From Pollenia angustigena (Eukaryota; Arthropoda; Insecta; Diptera; Polleniidae), in contig OV884060.1 in the NCBI GenBank assembly GCA_930367215.1, positions 211,361,253 through 211,425,252 of the forward strand: 64,000 bases of DNA. The letters run 5' to 3'. The notes under the pieces were generated by a model. It was given only the letters and a program-made list of their open reading frames with translations. It was not told the DNA's origin and did not search any database. The position numbers and the translations under genes were made by a program. Each line of letters begins with the position of its first letter. Position 1 is the stretch's first letter. This document shows positions 41,714 through 53,186 of this stretch, piece by piece.

Positions 41714-42529
41714 CTGGGCTGCCAGATTTGATGATTTTTTGTTCCGGCCGATTTGCTGATATTTTTCAATCTCAAAAGTCTGAATATAACATTGCAATTT
41801 CTGACAATTTCATTTTTAAATCTTGGATTGTTGGAAGGCGGAACGTTTTCTTTCGCTTAGCTTTAACGCTGATACGCAATAGCGTCAACGTTGTGTCACG
41901 AACAGTAGTCATAACTTTCTTCTTTGATAAAACCCACAATTTGTAAATACAAATAGAGATAAAAACGCTAGATTGACCAAAAATAGCTAAATTGCCGTTA
42001 TTGATTAACAATAGCGGCAAACTTCACAACTAAACGAGCTGTCAAAATCGGGCTTTCTAATTGCAAAGCGTTCAGGCCGCTCTATTAAAAAACTAGAAAA
42101 CGCGTGCCGCTTTTATTTAGATACGGCTGTGATATGCAAAAGTCTTAAGAAAATCTTTTCAGAGTACAAAAACAAAAATTTTACACTTTGTTTATCTTTC
42201 GTCAAACCATCATTGTATGAATCTTTTATGGCTCTCTGGATAATCATATTTTCAACATTTCACGAGTTGTAACAGAATATCTACATGAGTCTCATACGAT
42301 TCTTGACATAAAAGTCTCCTTAGATTATCTTTATCCACGTCTTAAACGATTCCCACAACGATTGAAGAAGCGTCTTTTGCTGTGCTATGGAAGAATCTCA
42401 CTCGTGATACAGTTTTTCCCGTGTGAGGAATCTTCCACGATTAAACGATTTTACGAAACGATAAAGACGATTTTTTTATTTTTTCTCAGGAAACTGACGA
42501 TTTTCTCACAAATTTATCTGGCAGCCCTG
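41714..42529. mobile_element. hAT-like non-autonomous element, TSD GGTATAAC
   Basis: The right end complement is CAGGGCTGCCAGAT, and the left end CTGGGCTGCCAGAT has one change. Perfect GGTATAAC octamers occur at 41706-41713 and 42530-42537. Length is 816 bp with no transposase. Overlapping 72- and 82-residue frames inside are incidental. Confidence 0.85.
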
Positions 42530-42539
42530 GGTATAACCT

Positions 42540-43094
42540 GAATTTTAGAACTTTCTTGTCACCCCTTCTATCTTTTAAACCAATAAACATAAAAAATAAA
42601 GATTTTACAAAATTCGTAACAATTCAGTACTTTTTTGAAATTAGAACGGAGAAATATTTTTCTCCATTTATTGACATCCATGAACTTATTAAATTATGGG
42701 CTCTCACTACAATATTGAATACAAGAAATACATAGGGAAATACATCTTTAAAAGATGTCCCTATCTCATTTTATTCCATTCTACATCTATTGATTATTTT
42801 AGTGTCATCACTGGAAAAGTGGCAATAAGTTCTATTATTATTGTGGCATCACTGACAAAAACAAATTGGTTTTGAAAGCAGCGTTGCCATTTGTAAAATT
42901 TTCTCTTTTATTGCAATGTTTTTTTGTTATTTTTTTTTAAATTTTGTAGAAAAAAAACATTTTTTTTAAACAATTTTTTTCAAAAAAGGTGAAATTTTTG
43001 TTTGATGGTAGATGTTAGATGTCAACGTGCCACTTGTTTCGAGCGCCCTTTTCGGTTGGGCTCCACAAGAGTTTAAGTGGGACCATACCATATA
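42540..43094. other. No recognised gene
   Basis: AT-rich repeat-like DNA. The initial part continues the fragment at 41510. Confidence 0.35.
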
Positions 43095-43548
43095 CAGTGT
43101 TATATTCAACATTTTTTATTTTTCGAATTTATTCTATGAGCTAAATTTCAGTTATGTATTTTATAAAGTAACCTTCGGAAGCAAATAATTCCCAGTTTCT
43201 ATTTGTTAAAATAGTTGAGTTAAATACATTCAATTTATAAAGTATCACTATCCAGTGTGACACAAAGAATGCTGACGAAGGCCGCAGCGGGCCAGAGAAT
43301 GCATTACATTCTGCTGGTGTCTAATAATTGTAAATTTTTCTGTACATACAATATACCTCATTGCTTTCCAAAGGAAAGCTAAGGTAAAATGTAACAAGAG
43401 AATACAATATAATAGTCTGGTAGAGTATAAAGTCATTTTTGAATAATTGAAGGAATAGGACTATTACAAAAAAGCTTTATAAAATACATAACTGAAATTT
43501 AGCTCATAGAATAAATTCGAAAAATAAAAAATGTTGAATATAACACTG
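43095..43548. mobile_element. Inverted-repeat element, about 75-bp arms
   Basis: The arms start CAGTGTTATATTCAACATTT and remain complementary through GAGCTAAATTTCAGTTATGT to TTTTATAAAG. No target duplication is seen. A deletion derivative of the same family is at 46783-46920. Confidence 0.8.
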
Positions 43549-43689
43549 CTTTACAAATTTTTAATTTGGAAAAATACCAAGAACGCCACATGCCTAGATA
43601 AGTTAATTGGGACCTCCTGAACACGAAAAACGCTGTAATTTCTTTTTCCTAAGTAAATTTGTGATGTTAATTAAATTTGCACCTGTAAA

Positions 43690-43805
43690 AACAAATACAC
43701 ATTATCAATTAAACGTTTAGTTAACTTGATTAAACGTTTGATTCACTTGATTAAACGTTTAATTCACTTGATTAAACATTTAATTCACTTGATTAAACTT
43801 TTAAT
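43690..43805. repeat. Minisatellite, 20-bp unit, about five copies
   Basis: The unit ACTTGATTAAACGTTTAATT repeats with minor changes (GTTTAGTTA, GTTTGATTC, CATTTAATTC). Confidence 0.85.
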
Positions 43806-43818
43806 TAAAACTGGGGGC

Positions 43819-43899
43819 AAATTACGGCATTCGATATCGATCAAAATTTTCATTTTAATTGTATTTTATTTTCGATCAATATCGAATGCCGTAATTTAT
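43819..43899. repeat. Short palindrome (ATTACGGCATTCGATAT)
   Basis: ATTACGGCATTCGATATCGA and its complement lie about 25 bp apart, making an 80-bp foldback. It is probably a very short MITE. Confidence 0.7.
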
Positions 43900-43909
43900 T
43901 TTTGATTAA

Positions 43910-44984
43910 TAATTTAATTGGTAGAAAAATTTTGAAAAATTCTTCTGTCTTCATCTTAATATGGCTTAAAAAGATTTTCTAAAACTAGACCTTTAACAAA
44001 TGGTTATAAAATTTAGCTCATCCAATTGCGGTAATATCAGTTGCATATTATTTTCTTTAGTCGAAAAAGATTCTTTTTAATTTTTTACAACATTGATGGC
44101 AGTTAGTGCCGTTTTTGTGTCATAAGAAGTTAAATTTTATTCAAAAAGTTTAGAAAGAAGCTCTTGTTTTAAAAAAAACTACAGGCATTTTTTCCCAAAA
44201 AATCCCAATAATGTCTTCCCGAACAGAAAAACGTTTTGCATATACTCAGTATGGAATGTTGCTATTTGTTACGTTATCACGTCTTTGTTTTTAAATTTAT
44301 TATAAAATAAAAATATTTTTTTTTATATGAAATCGGGTTCTTAAAAACATTTGTTTAACTAATTTTTAAATTTTTTATTTTACTTCTTAAGAAAACTTAT
44401 TTTCGGTACAATACAATTATAATAATTAATTTTAAAACAAATTTGTTTTAAAAATAATTTATTTATTTTTACTTCCTCTCCTGCACAAAAATTTGACATC
44501 ATTTTTCTAACAACAATTTCAAAGCAAAAATAAAAAACTAATTTGCTTTGATTTGATTAAAAAAAACTCAAACCAAAACAAACATTGAAATATGCTAAAA
44601 ATTATTTAATTTTTAAACAAACGCTACTTAAAAAAAAGCAAATAAAAAATTATATATTCGGTCATGTTGGCCCATAGAATACTCTACACTACTGATAAGT
44701 ATCACTAGTAAAAAAAGAGGTAAAGACATAGTTGGATGAATTCGCGATAGCGTTTTTTCGTAATTCAAATTACATAATTAATCATACAGAATTTATGAGA
44801 GCGGATTTTGTCATTTGTACGTAATTCATTTTTAATTAATATGCCAACTACAAACAAACCATTGTGATTATTAATTTTAATCGAGGGCTGTCCAAAAAAA
44901 AAAAAAAACAAATAAGAAAAAAAAACATAAAATTGTAAAAAAGTTGTTTTTTGTGAAATTTAAAACAACAAATAAACAAAATAA
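43910..44984. other. AT-rich DNA, nothing recognised
   Basis: No ORF, no inverted repeat. Composition is homopolymer-rich throughout. Confidence 0.35.
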
Positions 44985-45640
44985 AAATTTTCATTTACAA
45001 GATTTTGTTTGTTGTGCTAATTCCTAATTTTTATTCTTGATAAAAAAAAACACTGAAATTTATTGTTGAAGAAACTAAACTGTTAAGCGAATAAGAATTA
45101 TAAGCAACAGTTTTACTTGTAACAATATCAAAGCTTAAACAAAAGCAACAACAATAAACAGTGAGTTTATCTTTTCTTACATTCCCCACTACAAAAATTT
45201 TGTATTCTCCAATAAATTTTTTGATAATAAACTGGCAAGTGCACGGCTAAAAAAAACTAAACTGGCAACATGCTTTATTTTTTGCGAAAACAATAAAGCA
45301 AGTTGTTTTGGTTTTGTCTTAACCTACTTACAACTACAATAAATGTTGGAAGAATTCTAACCAGTTGTAGTGGGGAATGTATGAAAAGATAAGCTCACTG
45401 TTTATTGTTGTTGTTTTGTTTAAGCTTTGATATTGTTACAAGTAAAACTGTTGCTTATAATTCTTATTCGCTTAACAGTTTTATTTTTACAATATCTTTG
45501 GTTTTTGTTAAATCTTTGGATAAAGTTTCCTGATGATCTGGCCTAAGCAACCATCCCTTCAACAAATAAAGTTAGTGTTTTATCAAGAATAAAAATTGGG
45601 AATTAAGCACCACAAACAAAATCTTGTAAATTAAAAATTT
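44985..45640. mobile_element. Foldback element, about 650 bp
   Basis: Outer arms (GATTTTGTTTGTTGTGCTAA near 45001 and complement near 45600) and inner arms (CTGTTAAGCGAATAAGAATT at 45079, complement near 45470; GTTTATCTTTTCTTACATTC near 45165, complement near 45385) pair in nested order. The right half has an extra insertion at about 45490-45560. No coding sequence. Confidence 0.75.
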
Positions 45641-45954
45641 CTTATTCCCAAAAAAATTACTTTGATAACAAAATAAAAATTCTTAAAATAATAAGACATT
45701 TTAAATTGTTGCTTGCCTTTGTATTAATTTTAAAGCACTGTTGCCAACTTTTTTGGAACATTTTCCGCCAAAACAGACTTCAAAACCGCTAGAAACCGCT
45801 AAAAATTTAGTTTAGCGGGATTGTTTTTAAAAATACCGCTAAAACTAAACCTTTTAAAAGTTTTATATAAGTTTAGATATAGGCGGCTTTTCAAAAAAGG
45901 TATATTACTCTCAAATTACGTTACATACTAAGGTTTCCAACTTCCCTAGCTATA

Positions 45955-46515
45955 TTACGTTACGGTTTTACGTACTTAACATTTTTCCGAAAGTAGCCTT
46001 TACATGGTAAGTTATGGACCGATCTGCACGAAAATTGACAGTGTCATTTGTAGTCTTATAAAACAGTGACAGACCAAAATTTATTACAATAGCAATATTT
46101 GTTTTGATTTTAGACGTACTTATATGGTGCCTATAGAGAATTATGGACTGATAATCACGAAAATTTACAGTATGATTTTTAATCATAAAGAATGAATTTG
46201 TGCAAAATCTTTTATCAATATGTACATTCCGCTACTAGTTATGCTAGTTTTTGCAACTAAATGATGATTTTTTTTAGGGTGGTTGTTCAACATTTCCTAC
46301 TGCACCGATTTTGCTGGATTCCAATCCCAAACTGATTAGGAGAACTAGAAACAATTGTATACCAATATTTATTTTTTCTTTTGTGTCGTTTAAAAGTGAG
46401 CGTGATTTCAACAGACGGATAGACAGATAGACATGGCTAAATCGACTTAAAACTACTCAAGGTCCTAGAAAATATATATGTTTGTTTTGGGGTTTTAGAT
46501 GAATATTAAAACAGT
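45955..46515 (-). mobile_element. Fragment of the 153-bp-array hairpin family
   Basis: This is the reverse complement of part of 3480-4200: CATGTCTATCTGTCTATCCG, TTTGGGATTGGAATCCAGCA and about two array units with GGTCCATAAC-like sequence. A 72-residue minus-strand frame mirrors the frames in the 153-bp array. It is nested in the hAT-like element. Confidence 0.75.
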
Positions 46516-46573
46516 TTCACACGGAAGAAAAAATGTCACATACAATCCTTAGTTAACTAAATTACAAAAGTAA

Positions 46574-46717
46574 GAGCCGGTTCACACACGTCAAGCTTGA
46601 ATCGTCAAGTCTTGAGTTTTAAGGAAAGAGAGGGGAAAAGAAATGTCAATCTATTTCCCCTTCTCTCCTAAAAGCGCAAGACTTGACGAGTCAAACTTAA
46701 CGTGTGTGAACCGGCAC
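46574..46717. mobile_element. MITE, TAA-flanked, GTGCTGGTTCACAC family (short)
   Basis: The ends GAGCCGGTTCACACACGTCA and its complement have TAA at 46571-46573 and 46718-46720. Length is 144 bp. AGTCTTGAGTTTTAAGGA-like sequence is shared with 37805-38068. Confidence 0.85.
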
Positions 46718-46782
46718 TAAGTAATACCATGAACATAAATAAGTAGAAAAATCTGGATATTAATTATTTTTTCATAAGTTAC

Positions 46783-46920
46783 ATTATTATATTCAACATT
46801 TTTTATTTTTCGAATTTATTCTATGAGCTAAATTTAAGTTATGTATTTTATAAAGCATTTTTGTAATAGTCCTATTACAAGCTTTATAAATTCGAAAAAT
46901 AAAAAATATTGAATTTAATA
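46783..46920. mobile_element. Deletion derivative of the 43095 inverted-repeat family
   Basis: TATTCAACATTTTTTATTTT through TTTTATAAAG, then a shortened complement ending GAATTTAATA. The central part of the family is missing. Confidence 0.7.
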
Positions 46921-47140
46921 AATAAGTAGTTTTAAATAGAAAAACATTAAATTTTAATAAAAAATATTATTCAATCTGTAAATTTAAATATTGAGAAATG
47001 TTTTCTTGGCTAAAATGAGCCTCTGTGAGTTGTTTGAAAATCGCTAGATTTTTCGCTTGCCGCTAAAACGTATTTTTTCCCGCGATTGACATTTCAAAAA
47101 CGCTAGATTTAGCGGGAAAATCTCTAAATTGGCAACAGTG

Positions 47141-47465
47141 TTTTAAAGCTAAAATGTTCTCAATTGTAAAAAGAAGAGTTGTTCATTTATGAATATGCGG
47201 TGGGAATTCGCATTCATAATTGAAATAGCGAACAACGTAATTCGAAATGCCGTGCGAATATAGCATAACAATTATTTTAAGCAAATTTTATTTCGATACC
47301 AAAAATTTTTAATTGATTTATAGAAAATAACAGAAATTTTCAGATCGTTAAAATAAAACTACTGTACGAATCTTGTAACAATCCGATATCTTAATAATTA
47401 TTCCAACACGTTGGTTCAGTGTATTATTCGAAAACCAAACTTTTTATTCTTTTAATTTCATTTTA
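47141..47465. other. No recognised gene
   Basis: AT-rich sequence between two elements. Nothing is defined. Confidence 0.35.
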
Positions 47466-47963
47466 TAATTGAAGCACAGCCGCGAATAACGTTGTAAAAG
47501 CCACTTTTTGCAAAATCAGTTTTTGCAAAATCAGTTTTTTTGCAAATTACCGTTAACATTACTCTCTTACATTGTTTAAACCTCAAATCACCTAAAATGA
47601 TGCACCATAACGCCTTCAAAATGACATACGAAGAGTCAACTAGTGGAAGAAATTGTAAGTTACTAAAAAATTATACAATTTAATGGTTTTGTAAATTGGA
47701 ATAACGTTTTAAAAGCCGCTTGCGTAGTGGAAAAACGTTTTAAATGACATCGCGATTGTGGATATGAAACGTTTTTCCACTAAAAACAAGTTATAAACTG
47801 CAAATTTGCATGTTATTTTAAATTCAAATTTCTTGATATTTTGCTTACAAATTTTTATTATATCTAATTTTGATAATCTAAAAAAAAATATTTAAATTTA
47901 AATATTTCCTGAAAAATAATTAGTTTGTCACTTACAACGTTATTCGCGGCTGTGCTTCAATTA
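47466..47963. mobile_element. MITE, TA-flanked, TAATTGAAGCACAGCC ends
   Basis: TAATTGAAGCACAGCCGCGA and its complement, with TA at 47464-47465 and 47964-47965. Length is 498 bp. Inner repeats GAAAAACGTTTTAAATGACA and AAACGTTTTTCCAC are inverted. No ORF. Confidence 0.8.
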
Positions 47964-47965
47964 TA

Positions 47966-48411
47966 TTTTCATTGTCGTTGACATTTGCTCACAGCCTACT
48001 AAGCATACAATTATTTATCAAACATCCAGTTGTTTTATAGATTTTCATCCGGTTCGCTTGAACAGGTTTGCCACAAATCAATTTTGAAGAAATTTTGATT
48101 TGATGGAGAATTTAAACTTTACTTAAAAGTTAATCTTGTTAAATTTTGTTTTGTAAACAAAATTTTTCAAATGTATTTGCTATTAAAGCGATTTTCGAGA
48201 ACGGATTCTAAACAATCGTGCGAATTATTCACGGCTAAAACTGCCTTAATAAAAAAATGCCCTGACCAGATTTTTTTGTCTTTAAAAAAAGAAAAATACT
48301 TAATAAAATATTTTACTAACTATGGCTACATTTAATAAAAATGGCTACATTTGCAACACTGGTTCTATATGTAAAATTCTTAAATGGTACGTTTTTTTTC
48401 AAAGTACATTT
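47966..48411. other. No recognised gene
   Basis: AT-rich DNA containing a short internal repeat CTATGGCTACATTTAATAAA/ATGGCTACATTTGC near 48320-48350. No ORF. Confidence 0.35.
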
Positions 48412-50232
48412 CGTCAGTTCATTATTGGTATGACCTACCGACCGTTCTTAGTTATTACTCATACCAATTTTCATTAAAAAAACATTTTTGTTTACGTTTT
48501 TAAGATTTTGTATTATAAACATAATTTTTCTTTAGTTTTGGTTTACTTTATTATTTGATAAAAATTATTTTTTTCGCCGAGTTATTTTTAAAAACTTTTT
48601 TGCTATCCTATCTCGACTTAAGATGTTTTGTAAAAATGCCACAGATATATTTTGAGAACCCTCTTTCTGAATCCAAAACCTGTTTCACGAAATCTTTATC
48701 GTTTTTTAGATATTAAGCATTAATTTTGCTCCATTTGCCACTGTTTGGCGAATGCTGGAAATTCCTCATAGAAATAGGTACAAAATAAATTTCACTCTTG
48801 TTTTGCTTCATTGCCGTAAGATAAACAAGTCGTAAAAGCAAAAGCAAACTTAAATGTCAACAACTTAATACACAGCAATAAGTAAACGTATGTATGCAGC
48901 ACAAAAATCTACTTTTTAGAAATAAATTTTGAAAAGTCTCATATGCTGCACAAAACAATAATTTTCACTTTCAATAAAACACTCTTGTCAAAACTTGCTG
49001 CATTTGGTGTCGGTGATAATTTCTCTCGATTTATATCGAGTTTTCTCAGATCTCACTATACGAGTTGTTATAGATGGGGTTTCGTCAAACGAGTTCAAGA
49101 CTCATTCAGGGGTGACCTCCTTTGTCAAACTTCCAACCCTATCTACTATCTACAGCAACCTTTGCCATTCGTACTCATTTGATTGCAGACCAAGCGTATG
49201 AATGATACGCTTGGCAGAGACCTTGACATAGTCTCGGAATGGGGTCGTGCGAATAAGGTCGATTTTAATGCCTGAAAAACCCAATGTTGCGTTCTGAAGC
49301 ATAAACGCCCGACAAACCCGGGTGCCTCATCTGCGTATATGGGTGGTATAATTATTGAGGAATCAGAATCTCTTGATATTCTGGGCATGAGGATACAATG
49401 TGCTGTCCGATGGGCAGAACATATATTCAAGGTGTCGAAAGAAGCATTCAAGTGCCGTGGTTTTCTAAGACGGTGTAAGATAAACTTCACTCCATCTGAT
49501 CTCCTTAATATTTATACCACCTATATCCGACCGCGTATGGAATACAACTCTTATGTGTGGGCCGGTGCTTCAAAGTCTATTTTGGAGCTTCTCGGCCGCG
49601 TGCAGGAGAGGGCGAAGGTTCTCATTGGTGACAGTAGGGTATCCAATTCTATTGACTCCCTTGAGCACCGTCGCAATGTGGGTGGTATTTGCCTGTTTTA
49701 TCGTTACTACAATGGGATGTGTTCTGACGAAATTAGGGATCTGGTTCCCGAAACCCGTACGTTTGTTCGTTATACACGTTTTTCCTCAAAAGCCCATCCG
49801 TATGTGGTCGATGGCAGGTGAATCGCACAACGAATTACAGAGAGAATTCATTTTTTTCTCGGACAATTCGTATGTGGAATAACCTTCCTGCAGAAGTCTT
49901 CCCTCTCACTTACAACATGATTTAGTTCAAATCGCATGTTTACAAACACTACTCCCTCTATCCTCCTTGCCACAGCCTATTTTCCTAGTTCCAACACAAT
50001 GCAATGCATTAGTAGAGGTCATCCCCTGAGTGCTGGTCCTAACACAAAAAAAAAGCTAAGTTCGTTCATAAACGTTTATAAAAATTTAAATTTTTTTCAA
50101 AACATCAGCCAGAAGCAGTGGTGAAAATACAAAAAAAAATCTATCGGGAATAAAACTTTCTATTAACCTTCATTGCCGCTTTTCTCCACTACGATTTTTT
50201 GGCATATGCGCCAAACCAATAATGAGCTGACG
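48412..50232 (+). mobile_element. Internally deleted TIR transposon related to 10462-12541 (copy B)
   Basis: The ends are CGTCAGTTCATTATTGGTAT (the GACCTACCGACC side) and the complement of CGTCAGCTCATTATTGGTTT (the GGCGCATATGCC side), flanked by ATTT at 48408-48411 and 50233-50236. Orientation is opposite to copy A. The left 440 bp match the 5' non-coding part of copy A up to ATGTCAAC. The text then jumps to AACTTAATACACAGCAATAA, which in copy A lies on the far side of the transposase. The gene was thus removed by an internal deletion at a CAAC-type microhomology. A LINE was inserted later. Confidence 0.8.
48979..50055 (+). pseudogene. LINE reverse transcriptase C-terminal relic (copy 2)
   Basis: Plus-strand homologue of 757-1712. 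It starts upstream of motif B (LLSKLAAFGVGDNFSRFISS), has VVIDGVSSNEFKTHSGV, then lacks most of motif B through a deletion near 49115. It continues TLSTIYSNLCHSYSFDCRPS, YMGGIIIEESESLDILGM, EYNSYVWAGASKSILELLGR and WNNLPAEVFP near 49890. Frameshifts lie near 49195, 49275 and 49810. It ends in an A-run near 50047-50055. Confidence 0.88.
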
Positions 50233-50236
50233 ATTT

Positions 50237-50580
50237 GTGCTTGGGTTTTTATTTAAAAATTAAATTTTTTATCAAAATCTAATTTGTGAGGTCGAAAAAT
50301 ACGACTTGCAAAAAAAATTTTCCCTTGAATTTTACAATTCGATTTTGAAAATGCTGCAATTGGTGAAAGACAAATAAGATTCGGCAAAGCTTAATACACT
50401 TAATTTTATTTTTAGCCCCATTGTGCAAATACCAAAAAAAAACGGGTAGTTTTCTAACATCAATAAGGAAAAGAACAACACAATCGCATAAATTTCGAAT
50501 TTATTTTAAAATTGTATAAAAAATAAAAAATGAGAATTGATTTTGCTTAACTTTGAATTAAGAATAAATAATTTCTAAAT
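50237..50580. other. No recognised gene
   Basis: AT-rich DNA between two transposons. Nothing is defined. Confidence 0.35.
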
Positions 50581-50581
50581 A

Positions 50582-51175
50582 CAGTTAAACCTCGATTAAC
50601 CGGGCCTCTATTAATCGGTTACATCTATTAACCGGCATGCGGTTCTTTTTATTTTTTACCTCTATTATCCGTGCTTCACCTCTATTATCCGTGCTTTAGA
50701 TTTATACCTTTATTTACCGTGCTTTACATGTATTATCCGTGCAGCATTCATATGATTTTGTTATGTTAATCTAAATCCGGTGTTTCCCCTTAAAGTTAAT
50801 GTGCCCACACATAAGAACATATTTGCGTTTGTATTCATTTAGTAAGTGAAATTTGAACATTTCGTCAGAAGAAATGCAAAAAAAAAGCATAAAACGTCGT
50901 AAAATGTACAAATTTTGTGCACTACATGAGTTTGATCAACCAAAGCATAATCAGTAAATATTTGATTTTGCATTGTCTATGGGAATTTGTATGTTTTTTT
51001 TATAAAAATATGTGGTATATTTGAATCTGCAGTTCCATAAATTTAATGTTGAAATAAAAATAAATAAAAAAAAAATAAATTTCTGTATATATTAACATAA
51101 CCCCTATTAACCGTGTATTTCGATTATCCGTGCTGATGCCGGTCCCACGAGAACCGGATAATAGAGGTTTAACTG
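50582..51175. mobile_element. pogo/Tigger-like MITE, TA-flanked
   Basis: The ends CAGTTAAACCTCGATTAACC and the complement (CCGGATAATAGAGGTTTAAC then TG) are flanked by TA (50580-50581, 51176-51177). Subterminal CCTCTATTATCCGTGCTT repeats several times, as is typical of pogo-type ends. The interior lacks a transposase. Confidence 0.85.
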
Positions 51176-51177
51176 TA

Positions 51178-51600
51178 TTTGATTTGTAAATATGTATGTA
51201 TATTGTATAACATAATTAGTAAACATACATATTAGGAACTAAGCTAAACAAAATAGATGTTTAATGAATTGAAATTAATGTCAACATGTCTAAGGCAAAA
51301 TACGTAAGCAAAATAATTTTGTAGCAAAAAAAAAAAAAATTTTTTTAACAATCGTCATAGATTTGATATAATTTTCAAAAATGTATGCTTTGAAAATAAA
51401 TAATTTAAAGCAGAGTTTGAAAATAAACAGTACATTATTTAGCGTTCGGCTCCCAAAGCCAAGAACGATATCTATTTTTTTAGTGATTGTCTAGACGAAC
51501 ACAACCCTTAATACCGTACGTAACTGTTTTCAAGAAAGAGCCGAACATTATTGTATATTGTTCTGTTTTCCGTTATAAAAACAGAACAATTGTTGTCATA
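51178..51600. repeat. AT-rich DNA with a short GTTCGGCTC inverted-repeat element
   Basis: 51437-51552 is bounded by TAGCGTTCGGCTC and GAGCCGAACATTA, a small MITE-like unit. GTTCTGTTTT/AAAACAGAAC forms a hairpin at 51562-51590. Confidence 0.5.
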
Positions 51601-51789
51601 CTGTAGATCAGGGTTGCCGAACATGGTCTTTTCCGACCAAATTTGGTCGGATATTTTTGGTTTGGTCGGATGGTAGGCCAAACCTAATTTTGGTCGGTTT
51701 TAGAAAATTGGACGGATAGCAGACAATTACAAATCTCATAGCTTTTTTACCAAACACAAACATTTTTTTTTTAATTGTTGATGAAACTA

Positions 51790-52715
51790 CACTGAAAGAA
51801 AAATGCTTCATATATTTAATGAATCATTTTCATAAAAAACTTTCCTTAGGTAAATGAAAATGTTCATTGTCTAAATGGAATTTCATAGTTAAAATGAAGT
51901 ATTTTCGTTAAAATCGCTTCATTGGATTTCGTAATTACGTTAAAAATGTTCATTAGATATATGAAAACTTAAGTTTGTCCAAGTTAAAAAAAAAAATTTT
52001 AATTGGGAACATAAAAAAACAATATACAAACATAACTATATTCATAAATTAATACAAAATTATAGTTTCCTTAAAAAAATGTTTAATTGTTAATTAAAAA
52101 ATTTAAGATTTAATAATTTCATACATCGAATGTTACATGTATGCCATTAAATTTATGATATCAAAAAAATTTTTATAAAAGCATCATATTTCAATAATTG
52201 CCTTCATAAATTTAAATTTTCATTGTGACAATAAAAATGTCATTATAGTAACGAAACAAAAACTTTCAATCCACTTTCAATCAACGTTGTTATTGTTATT
52301 ATGGACAATTTAATCTCATATTTACGCTCTTAATTGAGTAAAAAACATAGTTTTTTAATACAAAAACTACACTGCCCCGGTAGACTAGCTGGTAGCGAGG
52401 TAGTCTAACAGCACCGAGGTTGACTGATCGAATCCCGCCAGAAAAATAAAAAATAGAAAAGATAAAAAAAAAAAATAATTAAAAAAATTAAAAAAAAAAA
52501 AAAAAAAAAATTAAAAAAAATAAAAAATTTTACTTTATTTAAAGTATTCATTCAATGAATAATATTCATAGATCTAATGTAATGTTTCATTAAATCCTTT
52601 TAATGAAACAGGTTTCATCGATCCAACGAAGCGCTGCATAGGTTCCTTTTTAATGCAATTTTTCATGGGATTAATGTCAAAATTCATTGGTATTGCGAAG
52701 AAAATTCTTTCAGTG
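51790..52715. mobile_element. TA-flanked MITE carrying a tRNA-like module (full copy B)
   Basis: The ends CACTGAAAGAAAAATGCTTC and CTTTCAGTG have TA on both sides (51788-51789, 52716-52717). It is colinear with 22050-22984. It is nested in the hAT-like element. Confidence 0.87.
52374..52441 (+). other. tRNA-like module (copy 3)
   Basis: GCCCCGGTAGACTAGCTGG and TGATCGAATCCC mark the module. The 10-bp stem has two changes (GAGGTAGTCTAAC), so this copy is more decayed than those at 2124 and 22634. The same position in the MITE is retained. Confidence 0.6.
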
Positions 52716-52940
52716 TATGGATATGGCATTGATATTACGTTAGGAGCAAGTTACTTTGACGGTGTTAGTTTTATAACGGTTATTTTTGTCATCATATTCG
52801 AGCTTACCAAGTCAGATGCCGTTAAAATTTTTCTTCTTATAAAAAGCTTTTTGTCAACAAATAAATTCCTATACAAAATTTGATCGGATTGGCAGCAAAC
52901 GGCGCTGACGCCCTGACTGTAACTGTTGGTAAGATTACAG

Positions 52941-53052
52941 CCTATTCATCGATGTCGAACGTAGACTTCGTTCGCTTAAATTACATGTAAAACAAAGACA
53001 ATATTGTATAATTTGTTTTCGTTTTAAATGTAAGTTAACCGAACGAAGTCTG
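52941..53052. mobile_element. Degenerate palindromic MITE (GACTTCGTTCGCTTAA family)
   Basis: AGACTTCGTTCGCTTAAATT and TAAGTTAACCGAACGAAGTC pair. It is related to 19453-19589 and decayed at its outer right end. Confidence 0.7.
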
Positions 53053-53186
53053 CAAGGTAGTAGGATGTATTGGAGCTCAGCCTTTGTCTAATAAAGTTTA
53101 ATACTTTTTTTTTTTAAATTGTACCAACTTAAGTTAATAAATTTTGATTCATATTTGGTTATAAGCGTTATTAAATGAATTTGTGT

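Larger units (their letters stand above)
45736..47140. mobile_element. hAT-like element, TSD TTTTAAAG, with nested repeats
   Basis: The ends CACTGTTGCCAA and TTGGCAACAGTG are flanked by perfect TTTTAAAG octamers (45728-45735, 47141-47148). The words CCGCTAAA and CGCTAGATTTAGCGGG recur near both ends as subterminal repeats. The interior is occupied by three other repeats. No transposase. Confidence 0.85.

Noticed and set aside
43690..43805. CRISPR-like array
   Set aside because: Repeats of 20 bp are directly adjacent without unique spacers, and this is a eukaryotic AT-rich region; it is a minisatellite.
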